Assembly: GCA_030647905.1 (NCBI GenBank)
Contig: JAUSJA010000026.1
Span: forward strand, 62,001 to 126,000
Origin: Gemmatimonadaceae bacterium
GTDB taxonomy: Bacteria > Gemmatimonadota > Gemmatimonadetes > Gemmatimonadales > Gemmatimonadaceae
DNA: 64,000 bases
Direction: 5' to 3'
The translations under genes and the position numbers were made by a program. The first letter of the stretch is position 1; each line of letters begins with the position of its first letter. Under the pieces are notes generated by a model. That model did not search any database. It saw nothing but the letters and a program-made list of their open reading frames with translations, and was not told the origin of the DNA. Of the stretch, positions 16,086 through 24,192 are shown piece after piece.

Positions 16086-17153
16086 ATGTTCAACGACGAC
16101 GCCCTCGGATTCCTCAAGCAGCTCCTCGACAGCCCCGGACCCTCCGGTTTCGAGTCGGCTCCCGCCAAGGTCTGGCGTGAAGAAGCCGCAAAGTTCGCCA
16201 GGGTTCGCGGCGACGTCGCGGGCAACAGCATCGCGGAAGTGAATTCGCAGGGCTCGCCGACGATCATGCTGGCCGGCCACATAGACGAGATCGGCGTCAT
16301 CGTCACCTACATTGATGACGAAGGCTATGCCTACATCTCGGGAATCGGCGGATGGGATCCCCAGGTGCTCGTCGCTCAGCGGATCCGCTTCATCGGCCGT
16401 GATGGTGATGTCTTCGGTGTGGTCGGCAAGAAGCCGATTCACCTCATGAAGACCGAAGACCGCAAGAAGGCGTCGAAGATAACGGACCTGTGGGTGGACA
16501 TCGGCGCCACCACGAAGAAGGAGGCCGAGGAGCGGCTGTCCGTCGGCGACGCGGGAGTAATTGACTCACGCCTGATGGAGTTCCCGAACGGACTGATCGT
16601 GTCGCGTTCCATTGACGACCGGATCGGCGCATTCATCGTCCTCGAGGCGTTGCGGCGGTACGCCGAGTCGCCGGGTTCGGCGCACGTCGTGGCAGTGGCG
16701 ACGACGCAGGAGGAGATCGCGTGGCGCGGGGGCGGGGCACTCATCTGCGCGACGCGCGTGAATCCGCAGATGGCGCTGGTGGTGGACGTGACCTTCGCCA
16801 GCGACCACCCGCAGGTCGAGAAGAAGGAGATCGGCGAATCGAAGCTGGGCGGAGGCCCCGTGTTCGCCCGGGGGTCCATCATCTCGCCCGTCGTGTTCAA
16901 CCTCCTGCGGAAGACCGCCGAGGAGAAGAGCATTCCGTTCGCCGTGCATGCGGCGGGACGGGATACGAGCACCGACGCGGATGCGATCCACATCGCCCGC
17001 GAGGGGATCGCGACCGGGCTCGTCTCGGTGCCGAACAGGTACATGCATTCGCCGAACGAGATGGTGTCGCTTGCCGACGTGGATCACACCGCCACGCTGC
17101 TGGCGGAAGTGTGTCGCGCGGTCAACAACGACACCGATTTCACGGCCCGGTAA
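16086..17153 (+). CDS. M42 family metallopeptidase
   Basis: A 355-residue cytoplasmic aminopeptidase of the M42 (glutamyl aminopeptidase/endoglucanase-like) family; no signal peptide is seen. Metal-site motifs are LAGHIDEIGVI (about 60), SIDDRIGAF (about 178), ATTQEEIAWRGG (about 212) and VVDVTFASDHP (about 237), with RYMHSPNEMV near the C-terminus. These enzymes are large oligomeric shells with two metals that trim peptides in the cytoplasm. It lies head to head with the exported M61 enzyme and upstream of an M28 lipoprotein peptidase, so the local genes cover peptide breakdown both outside and inside the cytoplasmic membrane. Confidence 0.92.
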   Translation: MFNDDALGFLKQLLDSPGPSGFESAPAKVWREEAAKFARVRGDVAGNSIAEVNSQGSPTIMLAGHIDEIGVIVTYIDDEGYAYISGIGGWDPQVLVAQRIRFIGRDGDVFGVVGKKPIHLMKTEDRKKASKITDLWVDIGATTKKEAEERLSVGDAGVIDSRLMEFPNGLIVSRSIDDRIGAFIVLEALRRYAESPGSAHVVAVATTQEEIAWRGGGALICATRVNPQMALVVDVTFASDHPQVEKKEIGESKLGGGPVFARGSIISPVVFNLLRKTAEEKSIPFAVHAAGRDTSTDADAIHIAREGIATGLVSVPNRYMHSPNEMVSLADVDHTATLLAEVCRAVNNDTDFTAR

Positions 17154-17230
17154 CCGAAGCTGTCGCGAGGATCTGCCGTGCGTTCGTTCAGGCGTATAGC
17201 TTCAGAACGAACCTCCCAACCCAGACACCA

Positions 17231-18535
17231 ATGAAAAGAACGATTCTGCGGCCTCTCGCCGCTTCGAGCATCATCATCGCTCTCGGTGCGTGCACTTCCG
17301 GCATGCGCGCACCCGAGCTTTCCCTGGGCCAGGCGATCGCTGATTCCACCGCTATCCGCGGTGACATCGCCTACCTCGCGAACGACCGGCTCGAGGGCCG
17401 CCTGACCGGAACACCCGGAAACGATTCAGCCGCCGCGTATATCGCGCGGCGATATGCCGCGCTCCGACTTCGCGCTCCATATCCGGGATACTATCAGAAT
17501 TTCGTCGCACGGCCGGCGGCCGCGGCTCATACGGGCGATACGACAGGACTCGTGACCCGGAACGTCGTCGCCATCCTTCCGGGCAGCGATCCCGCCGCAA
17601 AAGGCCAGTACATCGTGCTCGGCGCGCATTTCGACCATCTCGGCAAGAGCGCGCAGTTCTCTCTAGACCCGGAGGCGAAGGACGCGATCAGGAACGGCGC
17701 CGACGACAACGCGTCGGGGACAGCGGCGATACTTCAGCTGGCGCGGATGCTCTCGGTGGTTCGGCCGCGGCATTCGATCATATTCGTGAATTTCAGCGGC
17801 GAAGAGGAAGGCCTGCTCGGATCACAGTACTTCGTTGACAACTCGCCGGTGCCGCTCGACAGCATCGTCACGATGCTCAACTTCGACATGGTAGGCCGTC
17901 TCAAGGACAAGAAGCTGTTCGTCTACGGAACCGCCACCGCGACCGAGCTTGCCGCACTCGTGGACAGCGCCAATACCAGGTCGCCGCCGGAGTTCAGCCT
18001 TCAGGGCGGCGGCGACGGATTCGGATCGTCCGACCATGCCTCGTTCTACGCGAAGAACATTCCCGTCCTGCACTTCTTCACCGACAGCCACGAGGACTAC
18101 CACCGCGCGACCGACGACGTCGAGAAGATCAATGCCGCCGGTGAAGCAGGAGTCGTCAATCTCGCATTGCGCCTCGTCAAGTCCATTGACGCCCGGCCCA
18201 CGCGCCTCAGCTTCGTTCGTTCCACGACGCCTTCAAGGATGAGCACGAGCCGCAGCCAGGGATCGCAAGTGTTCCTCGGCTCGGTGCCCGACATGTCCGC
18301 CGGCACCGTGCCAGGCCTCAGACTCACCGGTGTTCGGCCCGGAAGTCCCGCGGAGAAAGGCGGGCTCGCTGCAAACGACATCATCGTCGAGCTCGGCGGC
18401 GTCGCCGTGGCGGACCTGCAGGGCTACAGCGACGCGCTCTACGCGCACAAGCCGGGCGACGTGGTGAAGGTCGTGTTCCTGCGAGATGGCAAGCGGATGG
18501 AAACGTCGGTGACTCTGGGCAGCCGGGGCGGCTGA
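17231..18535 (+). CDS. M28 family peptidase lipoprotein with PDZ domain
   Basis: The start ATG at 17231 gives an N-terminus with a lipobox, IALGAC, so the mature protein is probably anchored through its cysteine. A protease-associated-like start precedes an M28 zinc peptidase domain with GAHFDHLG, GADDNASG, FSGEEEGLLGS, NFDMVGRL and a final histidine region YHRATDDVEKI. A PDZ domain (LTGVRPGSPAEKGGLAANDI) ends the 434-residue protein. It should cut N-terminal residues from peptides in the periplasm or at the outer membrane. A much longer frame starting at 16721 runs through the M42 gene and is not used here. Confidence 0.92.
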   Translation: MKRTILRPLAASSIIIALGACTSGMRAPELSLGQAIADSTAIRGDIAYLANDRLEGRLTGTPGNDSAAAYIARRYAALRLRAPYPGYYQNFVARPAAAAHTGDTTGLVTRNVVAILPGSDPAAKGQYIVLGAHFDHLGKSAQFSLDPEAKDAIRNGADDNASGTAAILQLARMLSVVRPRHSIIFVNFSGEEEGLLGSQYFVDNSPVPLDSIVTMLNFDMVGRLKDKKLFVYGTATATELAALVDSANTRSPPEFSLQGGGDGFGSSDHASFYAKNIPVLHFFTDSHEDYHRATDDVEKINAAGEAGVVNLALRLVKSIDARPTRLSFVRSTTPSRMSTSRSQGSQVFLGSVPDMSAGTVPGLRLTGVRPGSPAEKGGLAANDIIVELGGVAVADLQGYSDALYAHKPGDVVKVVFLRDGKRMETSVTLGSRGG

Positions 18536-18551
18536 CCGCGGGCGAGGAGCG

Positions 18552-19451
18552 ATGCCCGAACCGATCCCCGCTCCTCGCGAGTCCGGCTTCACCGCAACGA
18601 CGACGGCCCCGCTCTACTGGGTCGCCTACGGGCCGCCCGCGGCCGGGAAGCTGCTCGTGCTCCACGGGGGGCCGGGCGCGCATCACGACTATCTGATCCC
18701 GCAGATGCTCCATCTCGCGAAGCGATACAACGTCATCCTCTACGATCAGCGCGGTGGGGGCCGGTCGAGATCGGACGACCGCGAGGAAATCACGTGGCGC
18801 ACGCACGTCGCGGATCTCGATGCGGTGATTCATGAGCTCGAAATCCCTTCGCCGTCAATCGTCGGGTACTCGTTCGGTGGAATGCTCGCACTGCTCTACT
18901 GCATCGAGGCGAACGGGAACGATCGCATGGAAATGCCGTCGCGGCTGGCTCTCATTGATACGGCGCCGTTGAGAATGGAATACAGGAAGCAGTTCGAGGC
19001 CGAGTTCGCGAGACGGCAGAACGGAATGGAGATCCGCCGCATGCGAGAGGAGCTCGCCGCATCCGGCCTGCGCGAAACGGATCCCGCGGAGTACAGGCAG
19101 CGGACCTTCGAGCTCGCCGTGGCAGCCTATTTCGCCGATCCCGCGAAAGCGCGGAAGCTCACGCCCTTCAGGGTGACCGCCCGGGTTCAGCAATCCACCT
19201 GGGAAAGCCTGGGGGCTGACTACGATCTGATCCCCGACCTGAAGCCGATGGGATTCCCCACCCTGTTCGTCCACGGCCGTGACGATCCAATTCCCGCGGC
19301 GTCATCCATTGAGGCCTCCAAAGCGATGGAAGCGCAGCTGGTTCTTCTGGACGACTGCGGGCATGTACCATACGTTGAACAGCCCGGCCAGTTGTTCGCG
19401 GCGCTGGATAAGTTCCTCGCCGCGTCGGACTCCCCGTTGACGCGCGGTTAG
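18552..19451 (+). CDS. Alpha/beta hydrolase, proline iminopeptidase-like (S33)
   Basis: A 299-residue alpha/beta hydrolase. It has the oxyanion-hole pattern LHGGPGAHHDY, then DQRGGGRS, the nucleophile elbow GYSFGGM, the acid in FVHGRDDPIP and the histidine in CGHVPYVEQP. The HGGPG and DQRGGGRS motifs are those of prolyl aminopeptidases (S33) and related enzymes, but acyl-transferring relatives share them, so the exact substrate is open. It begins at ATG 18552 behind GAGGAGC, 16 bases after the M28 gene, and is probably co-transcribed with it. No signal peptide is evident. Confidence 0.88.
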   Translation: MPEPIPAPRESGFTATTTAPLYWVAYGPPAAGKLLVLHGGPGAHHDYLIPQMLHLAKRYNVILYDQRGGGRSRSDDREEITWRTHVADLDAVIHELEIPSPSIVGYSFGGMLALLYCIEANGNDRMEMPSRLALIDTAPLRMEYRKQFEAEFARRQNGMEIRRMREELAASGLRETDPAEYRQRTFELAVAAYFADPAKARKLTPFRVTARVQQSTWESLGADYDLIPDLKPMGFPTLFVHGRDDPIPAASSIEASKAMEAQLVLLDDCGHVPYVEQPGQLFAALDKFLAASDSPLTRG

Positions 19452-19453
19452 CG

Positions 19454-19903
19454 ATGTCGGATTTCGGTATAGTTCAACAGCATCTTTCGACCATCGAAAT
19501 GGACGGCAAGCCGTGCGCGGTGTCCGTCCGCATCGCTTACGACGGCATCGAGTACATTGGCCGGCTGTTCTTCGGCGAACCCGAGACCGGTCAGAGCATC
19601 CCGGACCACGGGGCGATTCCCGGCCGCACGGTCGAAGAGGCCATCGAGTTCGCGCGACGGCTCAACGTCGAGGACTTCACGCGCCGATACCTTCGCGCCA
19701 AAGCCGACAAGCGCCGCTACACGTCGCTGCGCAAAGCTACCGACGAGATACTGATGAAGATCAAGTACATGAACCGCGTCTCGATCAACATGCGCAACGG
19801 GCTGCTCGACCATGAAGGCGCGAAGCAGGAGATCGAGCTCATCCAGCGTCAGCTTCATGAGATGATAGACCGGATGCCCGGTCATGCCGGCACGGAAGGG
19901 TGA
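19454..19903 (+). CDS. Conserved-looking hypothetical protein
   Basis: A 149-residue soluble protein not recognised as a known family. The N-terminal half looks like a small beta domain (VSVRIAYDGIEYIGRLFFGE), and the C-terminal half is charged and helical (GAKQEIELIQRQLHEMI). It begins two bases after the preceding stop and is followed by endonuclease III 17 bases on, so it belongs to a continuous gene string. Codon use matches the neighbours. The function is unknown. Confidence 0.7.
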   Translation: MSDFGIVQQHLSTIEMDGKPCAVSVRIAYDGIEYIGRLFFGEPETGQSIPDHGAIPGRTVEEAIEFARRLNVEDFTRRYLRAKADKRRYTSLRKATDEILMKIKYMNRVSINMRNGLLDHEGAKQEIELIQRQLHEMIDRMPGHAGTEG

Positions 19904-19920
19904 TCCGCCTGCATCGTTGA

Positions 19921-20616
19921 GTGAAAAAGCCGGCCCCCAACGCCGCGGCGAGGAATCCCGCCAAGCGCAAAAAGAAGCGCGGCGCCGAGCTGAAGGAGCA
20001 CGCGCTCGAGATTCTTGCGCGCCTCAAGCGGGAATATCCGGATGCGCACTGCGAGCTCGACTTCGAGACACCCCTTCAGCTGCTCATCGCGACCATTCTC
20101 AGCGCGCAATGCACCGACAAGCGCGTCAACATGGTAACACCGGAGCTTTTCAGGACGTTCCCCGATGCCCGCGCACTCGCCGCGGCTGACGTCACGGTCC
20201 TCGAGGATCTGATCAGGAGCACCGGCTTCTTCCGCAACAAGACGAAAAGCCTGCTGGGCATGTCGGCCGCCCTCGTCGAACGGCACGGCGGCGAAGTGCC
20301 ATCAACGATGGACGAGCTGGTCCATCTGCCCGGAGTGGGCCGGAAGACCGCCAACGTCGTGCTCGGCAACGCCTTCGACATCAACGAAGGCATCGTCGTA
20401 GACACCCACGTCGGGCGCCTCGCCCTCCGACTCGGCCTAATTGATCAGGGGGATCCGGTCAAGATCGAAAAGGCGCTCATGCCATTGATTCCCCGCGAGG
20501 ACTGGGCACTCGTCTCGCACCTGCTCATCTTCCACGGGCGGAGAGTCTGTATCGCCCGGGCACCCAGGTGCGCGTCCTGCGTCCTCTCCGATGTCTGCCC
20601 GTCGGCCCGGCTTTGA
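19921..20616 (+). CDS. nth: Endonuclease III
   Basis: A DNA glycosylase/AP lyase of base excision repair that removes oxidised pyrimidines. It has the helix-hairpin-helix [13 protein letters not shown] with the catalytic lysine, the catalytic aspartate in VDTHVGRLA, and a [4Fe-4S] cluster site with the classical spacing C-x6-C-x2-C-x5-C near the C-terminus ([17 protein letters not shown]). The 231-residue length includes a 25-residue basic N-terminal extension rich in lysine and arginine. The start is GTG at 19921. Confidence 0.96.
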   Translation: MKKPAPNAAARNPAKRKKKRGAELKEHALEILARLKREYPDAHCELDFETPLQLLIATILSAQCTDKRVNMVTPELFRTFPDARALAAADVTVLEDLIRSTGFFRNKTKSLLGMSAALVERHGGEVPSTMDELVHLPGVGRKTANVVLGNAFDINEGIVVDTHVGRLALRLGLIDQGDPVKIEKALMPLIPREDWALVSHLLIFHGRRVCIARAPRCASCVLSDVCPSARL

Positions 20617-20648
20617 TGTATTTTCACCGTTCTACCCTCTGAAATACG

Positions 20649-21131
20649 ATGACCAGATACGCAACCATAGAGACCAACCGCGGCATCATGACCGCTGAGC
20701 TGTACGACAAGGAAGCGCCGAACACCGTCGCCAACTTCGAGAAGCTCGCCAACGACGGCTATTACGATGGAATCAGGTTTCATCGCGTTATTTCCGGATT
20801 CGTCGTACAGGGCGGCGACCCGTACTCGCGCGACCTGCCGGAAGGCGATCGCCGCATCGGCACCGGTGGCCCGGGCTACAAGATCGACTGCGAAACCGCC
20901 GGCAATCCGCACAAGCATGAGCTGGGCTCGCTTTCCATGGCACACGCCGGGAAAAACTCCGGCGGCAGCCAGTTCTTCATCGTCCTCGACGAAGGCAACA
21001 CCCGCCACCTGAACGGTGTCCATACCGTGTTCGGCAAGGTTACCGACGGGCTGGACATCGTGACGGCCATCAAGCCGAACGACAGCATGACCAAGGTGCG
21101 CGTGTCCGACACGCCCTCTTCCAAGGAGTAG
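20649..21131 (+). CDS. Peptidyl-prolyl cis-trans isomerase, cyclophilin type
   Basis: A 160-residue single-domain cyclophilin that speeds the isomerisation of bonds before proline. The active-site arginine lies in [18 protein letters not shown], and [19 protein letters not shown] and [12 protein letters not shown] are family hallmarks. No signal peptide is seen, so a cytoplasmic location is likely. Eight bases separate it from a small membrane protein gene. Confidence 0.95.
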   Translation: MTRYATIETNRGIMTAELYDKEAPNTVANFEKLANDGYYDGIRFHRVISGFVVQGGDPYSRDLPEGDRRIGTGGPGYKIDCETAGNPHKHELGSLSMAHAGKNSGGSQFFIVLDEGNTRHLNGVHTVFGKVTDGLDIVTAIKPNDSMTKVRVSDTPSSKE

Positions 21132-21138
21132 TAATCCA

Positions 21139-21369
21139 ATGGCTGCCCCCAGACCCAAGAGCCCGGACCTCGGCGCCGCCTTTGCCGGGCTCGTGCTCGG
21201 TGGATCGGTGATGTTCCTCATCATTCTGACCATCGTGTGGCTCACGAACTCCCACTTCGCGGCCGAGAAGGCAGTGGAGAAGCAGCAGCATGCGACGCCG
21301 GTGGCGACCGCACCCGCTCCCGCCGTTCCCGCCGCCACCCCTCAGAGCCCGCCTCCCGCGACGCGCTAG
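21139..21369 (+). CDS. Small single-pass membrane protein
   Basis: A 76-residue protein with one strong transmembrane helix (residues about 13-36, AFAGLVLGGSVMFLIILTIVW) and a C-terminal tail rich in alanine, proline and glutamine. The family is not recognised. It follows the cyclophilin gene by seven bases. Such proteins often anchor or chaperone envelope factors, but nothing here tells the role. Confidence 0.6.
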   Translation: MAAPRPKSPDLGAAFAGLVLGGSVMFLIILTIVWLTNSHFAAEKAVEKQQHATPVATAPAPAVPAATPQSPPPATR

Positions 21370-21465
21370 GGAAGTACCTGGAAGCCCAACAGCGGGCGGC
21401 ATGGAGGCGTAAGACCGACGTGAACCGCTCGTTCCCCGATAGCCATTCAACAACAAGCCGGACCG

Positions 21466-22002
21466 GTGCGTATCCCTGATGAGGAACGCGCGCTGGCTGA
21501 ACGGGCCCGCGCAGGCGATAACGAAGCCTTTGCGGGCCTGGTGCGTTTGCACCAGCGGCGCGCGTACCTCGTGGCGCGGGCGATCGTAACCGTCCATGAG
21601 GACGCGGAAGACGCTGTCCAGGAAGGATTCGTCCGGGCGTGGCAGGCGCTCGACAGGTTCGATCCGACGCAGGGCTTTGCGGCGTGGCTGAACCGTATCG
21701 TCGCCAACGCCGCGCTCGACATCGCACGGCGACGGAAGGTGAGAGCGACCGACGAGCTGAGCGACGCGCTTCAATCGCCTTTCCGGGACCCCGCGCAGGA
21801 CGCGGAGCTGAAAACGCGCCTCACTGAGGCGCTGGCCCAGCTCCCGGAACGGGCAAGATCGGTGATCGTGCTTCACGATGTTGAAGGATTCACACACGTG
21901 GAGATCGGAGAGATGCTCGGTATCCCGGGCGGCACGGCAAGATCCGATCTACATCATGCGCGGCAGAAGCTGCGCGGGCTTTTGAAGGACCTGAGGGGAT
22001 GA
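21466..22002 (+). CDS. ECF-type RNA polymerase sigma factor
   Basis: A 178-residue group IV sigma factor. Region 2 spans about residues 20-90 with HEDAEDAVQEGFVRAWQAL and the helix that melts the -10. Region 4 spans about 115-170 with LPERARSVIVLHDVEGFTH, EIGEMLGIPGGTARSDLHHAR for -35 recognition. The start is GTG at 21466. It leads a run of same-strand genes: a putative anti-sigma factor, a Spy-like protein, TolC, a MacA-like adaptor and a MacB-like permease. This suggests that it controls an envelope-stress or efflux regulon that includes itself. Confidence 0.94.
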   Translation: MRIPDEERALAERARAGDNEAFAGLVRLHQRRAYLVARAIVTVHEDAEDAVQEGFVRAWQALDRFDPTQGFAAWLNRIVANAALDIARRRKVRATDELSDALQSPFRDPAQDAELKTRLTEALAQLPERARSVIVLHDVEGFTHVEIGEMLGIPGGTARSDLHHARQKLRGLLKDLRG

Positions 22003-22005
22003 CAC

Positions 22006-22431
22006 ATGAGCGATGAACTGAAATTTCCTGATTCCGCCGCGAGAGCCGATCGCGACTCGTTGCCCGAGTCGCTGAACGGCATCATTCGCGACGCGTATGC
22101 GCCGCCCGCCGGACCCGGCGGAGCGGAAGCGTACTGGGCGGGGTTGGAGCAGCGTATCATGGCCCGTATCGCGGCCGAGGGTGCGGGCGACGGACGCTGG
22201 TGGACCGTGCTCGCTCCGTGGGCGCGCGCCGGCCTCGTCGCCGCCGCGGCGATCTTCGCGCTCGCCGGTGTCATCAACGAGCGCCTCGGCGATGCCGAAT
22301 CGCAGCTTGCCTACGAATCCGTCGTCGAGGCGACCACTCCCGAGGTGCTTTCGACTTCGGAAGAGCTCCTTACGGTGCAGAGTGGGCCGGATAACGACGG
22401 CGCCGCGCTCCGTTACTTCCTTTCACACTAA
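22006..22431 (+). CDS. Putative anti-sigma factor (single-pass membrane protein)
   Basis: A 141-residue protein starting four bases after the sigma gene. The N-terminal 75 residues are polar and helical and would lie in the cytoplasm; a single transmembrane helix follows (about 73-92, ARAGLVAAAAIFALAGVI); the rest would be periplasmic. Size, topology and position next to the ECF sigma gene fit an anti-sigma factor, but no HxxxCxxC zinc motif is present and no family was recognised, so the assignment rests mainly on context. Confidence 0.6.
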   Translation: MSDELKFPDSAARADRDSLPESLNGIIRDAYAPPAGPGGAEAYWAGLEQRIMARIAAEGAGDGRWWTVLAPWARAGLVAAAAIFALAGVINERLGDAESQLAYESVVEATTPEVLSTSEELLTVQSGPDNDGAALRYFLSH

Positions 22432-22443
22432 CGAGATCCTTCG

Positions 22444-22872
22444 ATGCAGCGCTCCAAGAGCTACGCATTGCTGTTCCTGCTCGCCGCTTTCGTGGCGGGA
22501 GTCGCGCTCGGCTTTACCGCCGACCGCCTTCTCCTGACGCGCGGCGGGCATGGCCGAAGCGACCGTCCATCACGCAACCGGATGGCGAAAGAGCTGGGCC
22601 TGACACCCGCTCAGCGCGCGCAATTCGATTCGATCACGACCTCGAGGCGGACGCAGATGCGCGAGCTGTTCAAGCCGCTCCGTCCGCAGATGGACTCGCT
22701 GCAGAAGGTCGCGAAAATCATCGGCGACAGCACGCACGAGCAGCTCAAGCGGGTGCTCACTCCCGGGCAGGCCAGGAAGCTTGACGAGATGCGCGAGCAC
22801 GGACGCAAGCGGGCCGCCGAGGCGCGTGCGCCTGGCGACAGCGGCAGAGACAGACCAACTCCGATACCGTAA
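22444..22872 (+). CDS. Spy/CpxP-like periplasmic protein
   Basis: A 142-residue protein with an N-terminal signal anchor (LLFLLAAFVAGVALGF) and a helical LTPAQRAQFD-type core that is typical of the Spy/CpxP/LTXXQ family of periplasmic chaperone-like stress sensors. The repeated helical segments (LTPAQ at about 52 and LTPGQARKLDEM at about 102) are visible. The C-terminus is basic and then proline-rich. It sits between the anti-sigma factor and TolC, where proteins of this kind report envelope damage. Confidence 0.75.
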   Translation: MQRSKSYALLFLLAAFVAGVALGFTADRLLLTRGGHGRSDRPSRNRMAKELGLTPAQRAQFDSITTSRRTQMRELFKPLRPQMDSLQKVAKIIGDSTHEQLKRVLTPGQARKLDEMREHGRKRAAEARAPGDSGRDRPTPIP

Positions 22873-24183
22873 ATGAGACTTTCAGCAGCCATAGCAGCAT
22901 CGTTTTTCGCGATCCCGCTGGCACTCGGCGCGCAGACATCCGATACCGCCGCGACACCGATGACGCTCGCCGAGGCGATTCGTCTCGCGCAGCAGAACGC
23001 TCTTACGACGGTTCAGGCGCGCGGCTCGATCCGCACGTCCGAGCTGAGCGTGAAGCAGTCGTATGCGGCATTTCTCCCGAGCTTCTCGCTTTCCGCTGGA
23101 ACGCAGCGGCAGAGCGGCGATCGCTTCGACACACAGGGCAACCTCGTTCCGTTCACGGGAAACCCGTCGAACTATTCGACGGGTATCCAGAGCAGTCTTC
23201 AGCTTTTCGATGGCGGCCGTCGTTTCTTCGACGTGAAGAGATCGAAGGCCGATGTGGACGCCGCCGAGGCGGGCGAGACGGCGTCGCGATTCCAGGTCGC
23301 GCTGCAGGTAAAGCAGCAGTACTACAACATTCTCGCCGCGCGTGAATCGCAGAGCGCGGCCGAAGCGCAGATCGAGCAGACGACGCAGCAGCTGAACGCG
23401 TCATCGCTCCGGCTTCGCGCCGGCGCGGCGACAGTTTCCGATTCGCTCCGTTCTGTCGTTCAGCTCGGCAACGCGCGTCTCGCGTTGCTCACCGCGCAGA
23501 ACAATCTCCAGCTCGCCAACGCGACGCTGACGCGCCTCGTCGCGTCGTCCCGCCCCATTACCGCGACCGTGTCGGATACGGTGGACCAGCAGGTAGTGAT
23601 CCCTGACATCGCCGAGCTCGACGCTCTTGTTCAGCGCGCGCCGGCGATTCAGCAGGCCGATGCCCAACTGGCGTCGGCGCACGCCAGTCTCCGCTCGGCG
23701 AAGACGTCTTATCTGCCGACCGTAAACATGAACTTCAACCGCAGCGGGAGCGGACTCGATCCGCAGTTCGGCATCGGCGACAAGCGCTATGCGTACAACC
23801 AGAACCTGAGCTTCAGTCTCAACTTTCCCCTGTTCAACAACCTGACCCGCGAAGTCAACGTCGCGAGGGCGATCGTCGCCGAGGATGTGGCTGAAGTCGC
23901 GGCGCGCGACGCGAAGCTCCTCGCGCACCAGACGCTCGTGCAGTCACTCGGGCAGATGCAAACCGCGCTGGCGCAGGTGGCGATTCAGACCACGTCCGTC
24001 GCCGCCGCAACCGAAGACCTGCGCGTGCAGAAACGCCGATACGAGCTGGGCGCAACGACATTGCTCGATCTGCTCACTTCACAGACCCAGCTCGACACCG
24101 CTCGCTCCGCTCTCATCAGGGCGCGTTATGACTACCGTGTGGCCAAGGCGCAGCTCGAAGCGCTGATCGGCCGTGACCTTTAG
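22873..24183 (+). CDS. TolC family outer-membrane efflux protein
   Basis: A 436-residue outer-membrane factor with a signal peptide ending at about LGAQ. Two repeats of long amphipathic helices flank short beta segments, the TolC pattern (LAEAIRLAQQN near 40, and the second repeat from about 230). The C-terminal helix ends LEALIGRDL. Such proteins form trimeric tunnels that receive an adaptor. It begins directly after the Spy-like stop, and the adaptor gene follows with an overlapping ribosome site, so the three form an export complex candidate. Confidence 0.92.
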   Translation: MRLSAAIAASFFAIPLALGAQTSDTAATPMTLAEAIRLAQQNALTTVQARGSIRTSELSVKQSYAAFLPSFSLSAGTQRQSGDRFDTQGNLVPFTGNPSNYSTGIQSSLQLFDGGRRFFDVKRSKADVDAAEAGETASRFQVALQVKQQYYNILAARESQSAAEAQIEQTTQQLNASSLRLRAGAATVSDSLRSVVQLGNARLALLTAQNNLQLANATLTRLVASSRPITATVSDTVDQQVVIPDIAELDALVQRAPAIQQADAQLASAHASLRSAKTSYLPTVNMNFNRSGSGLDPQFGIGDKRYAYNQNLSFSLNFPLFNNLTREVNVARAIVAEDVAEVAARDAKLLAHQTLVQSLGQMQTALAQVAIQTTSVAAATEDLRVQKRRYELGATTLLDLLTSQTQLDTARSALIRARYDYRVAKAQLEALIGRDL

Positions 24184-24192
24184 GAGAAGACC

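Noticed and set aside
16721-17230. N-terminal extension of the M28 peptidase into the M42 gene
   Set aside because: The ATG at 17231 begins a clear lipoprotein signal; the extension is the M42 gene in another frame.
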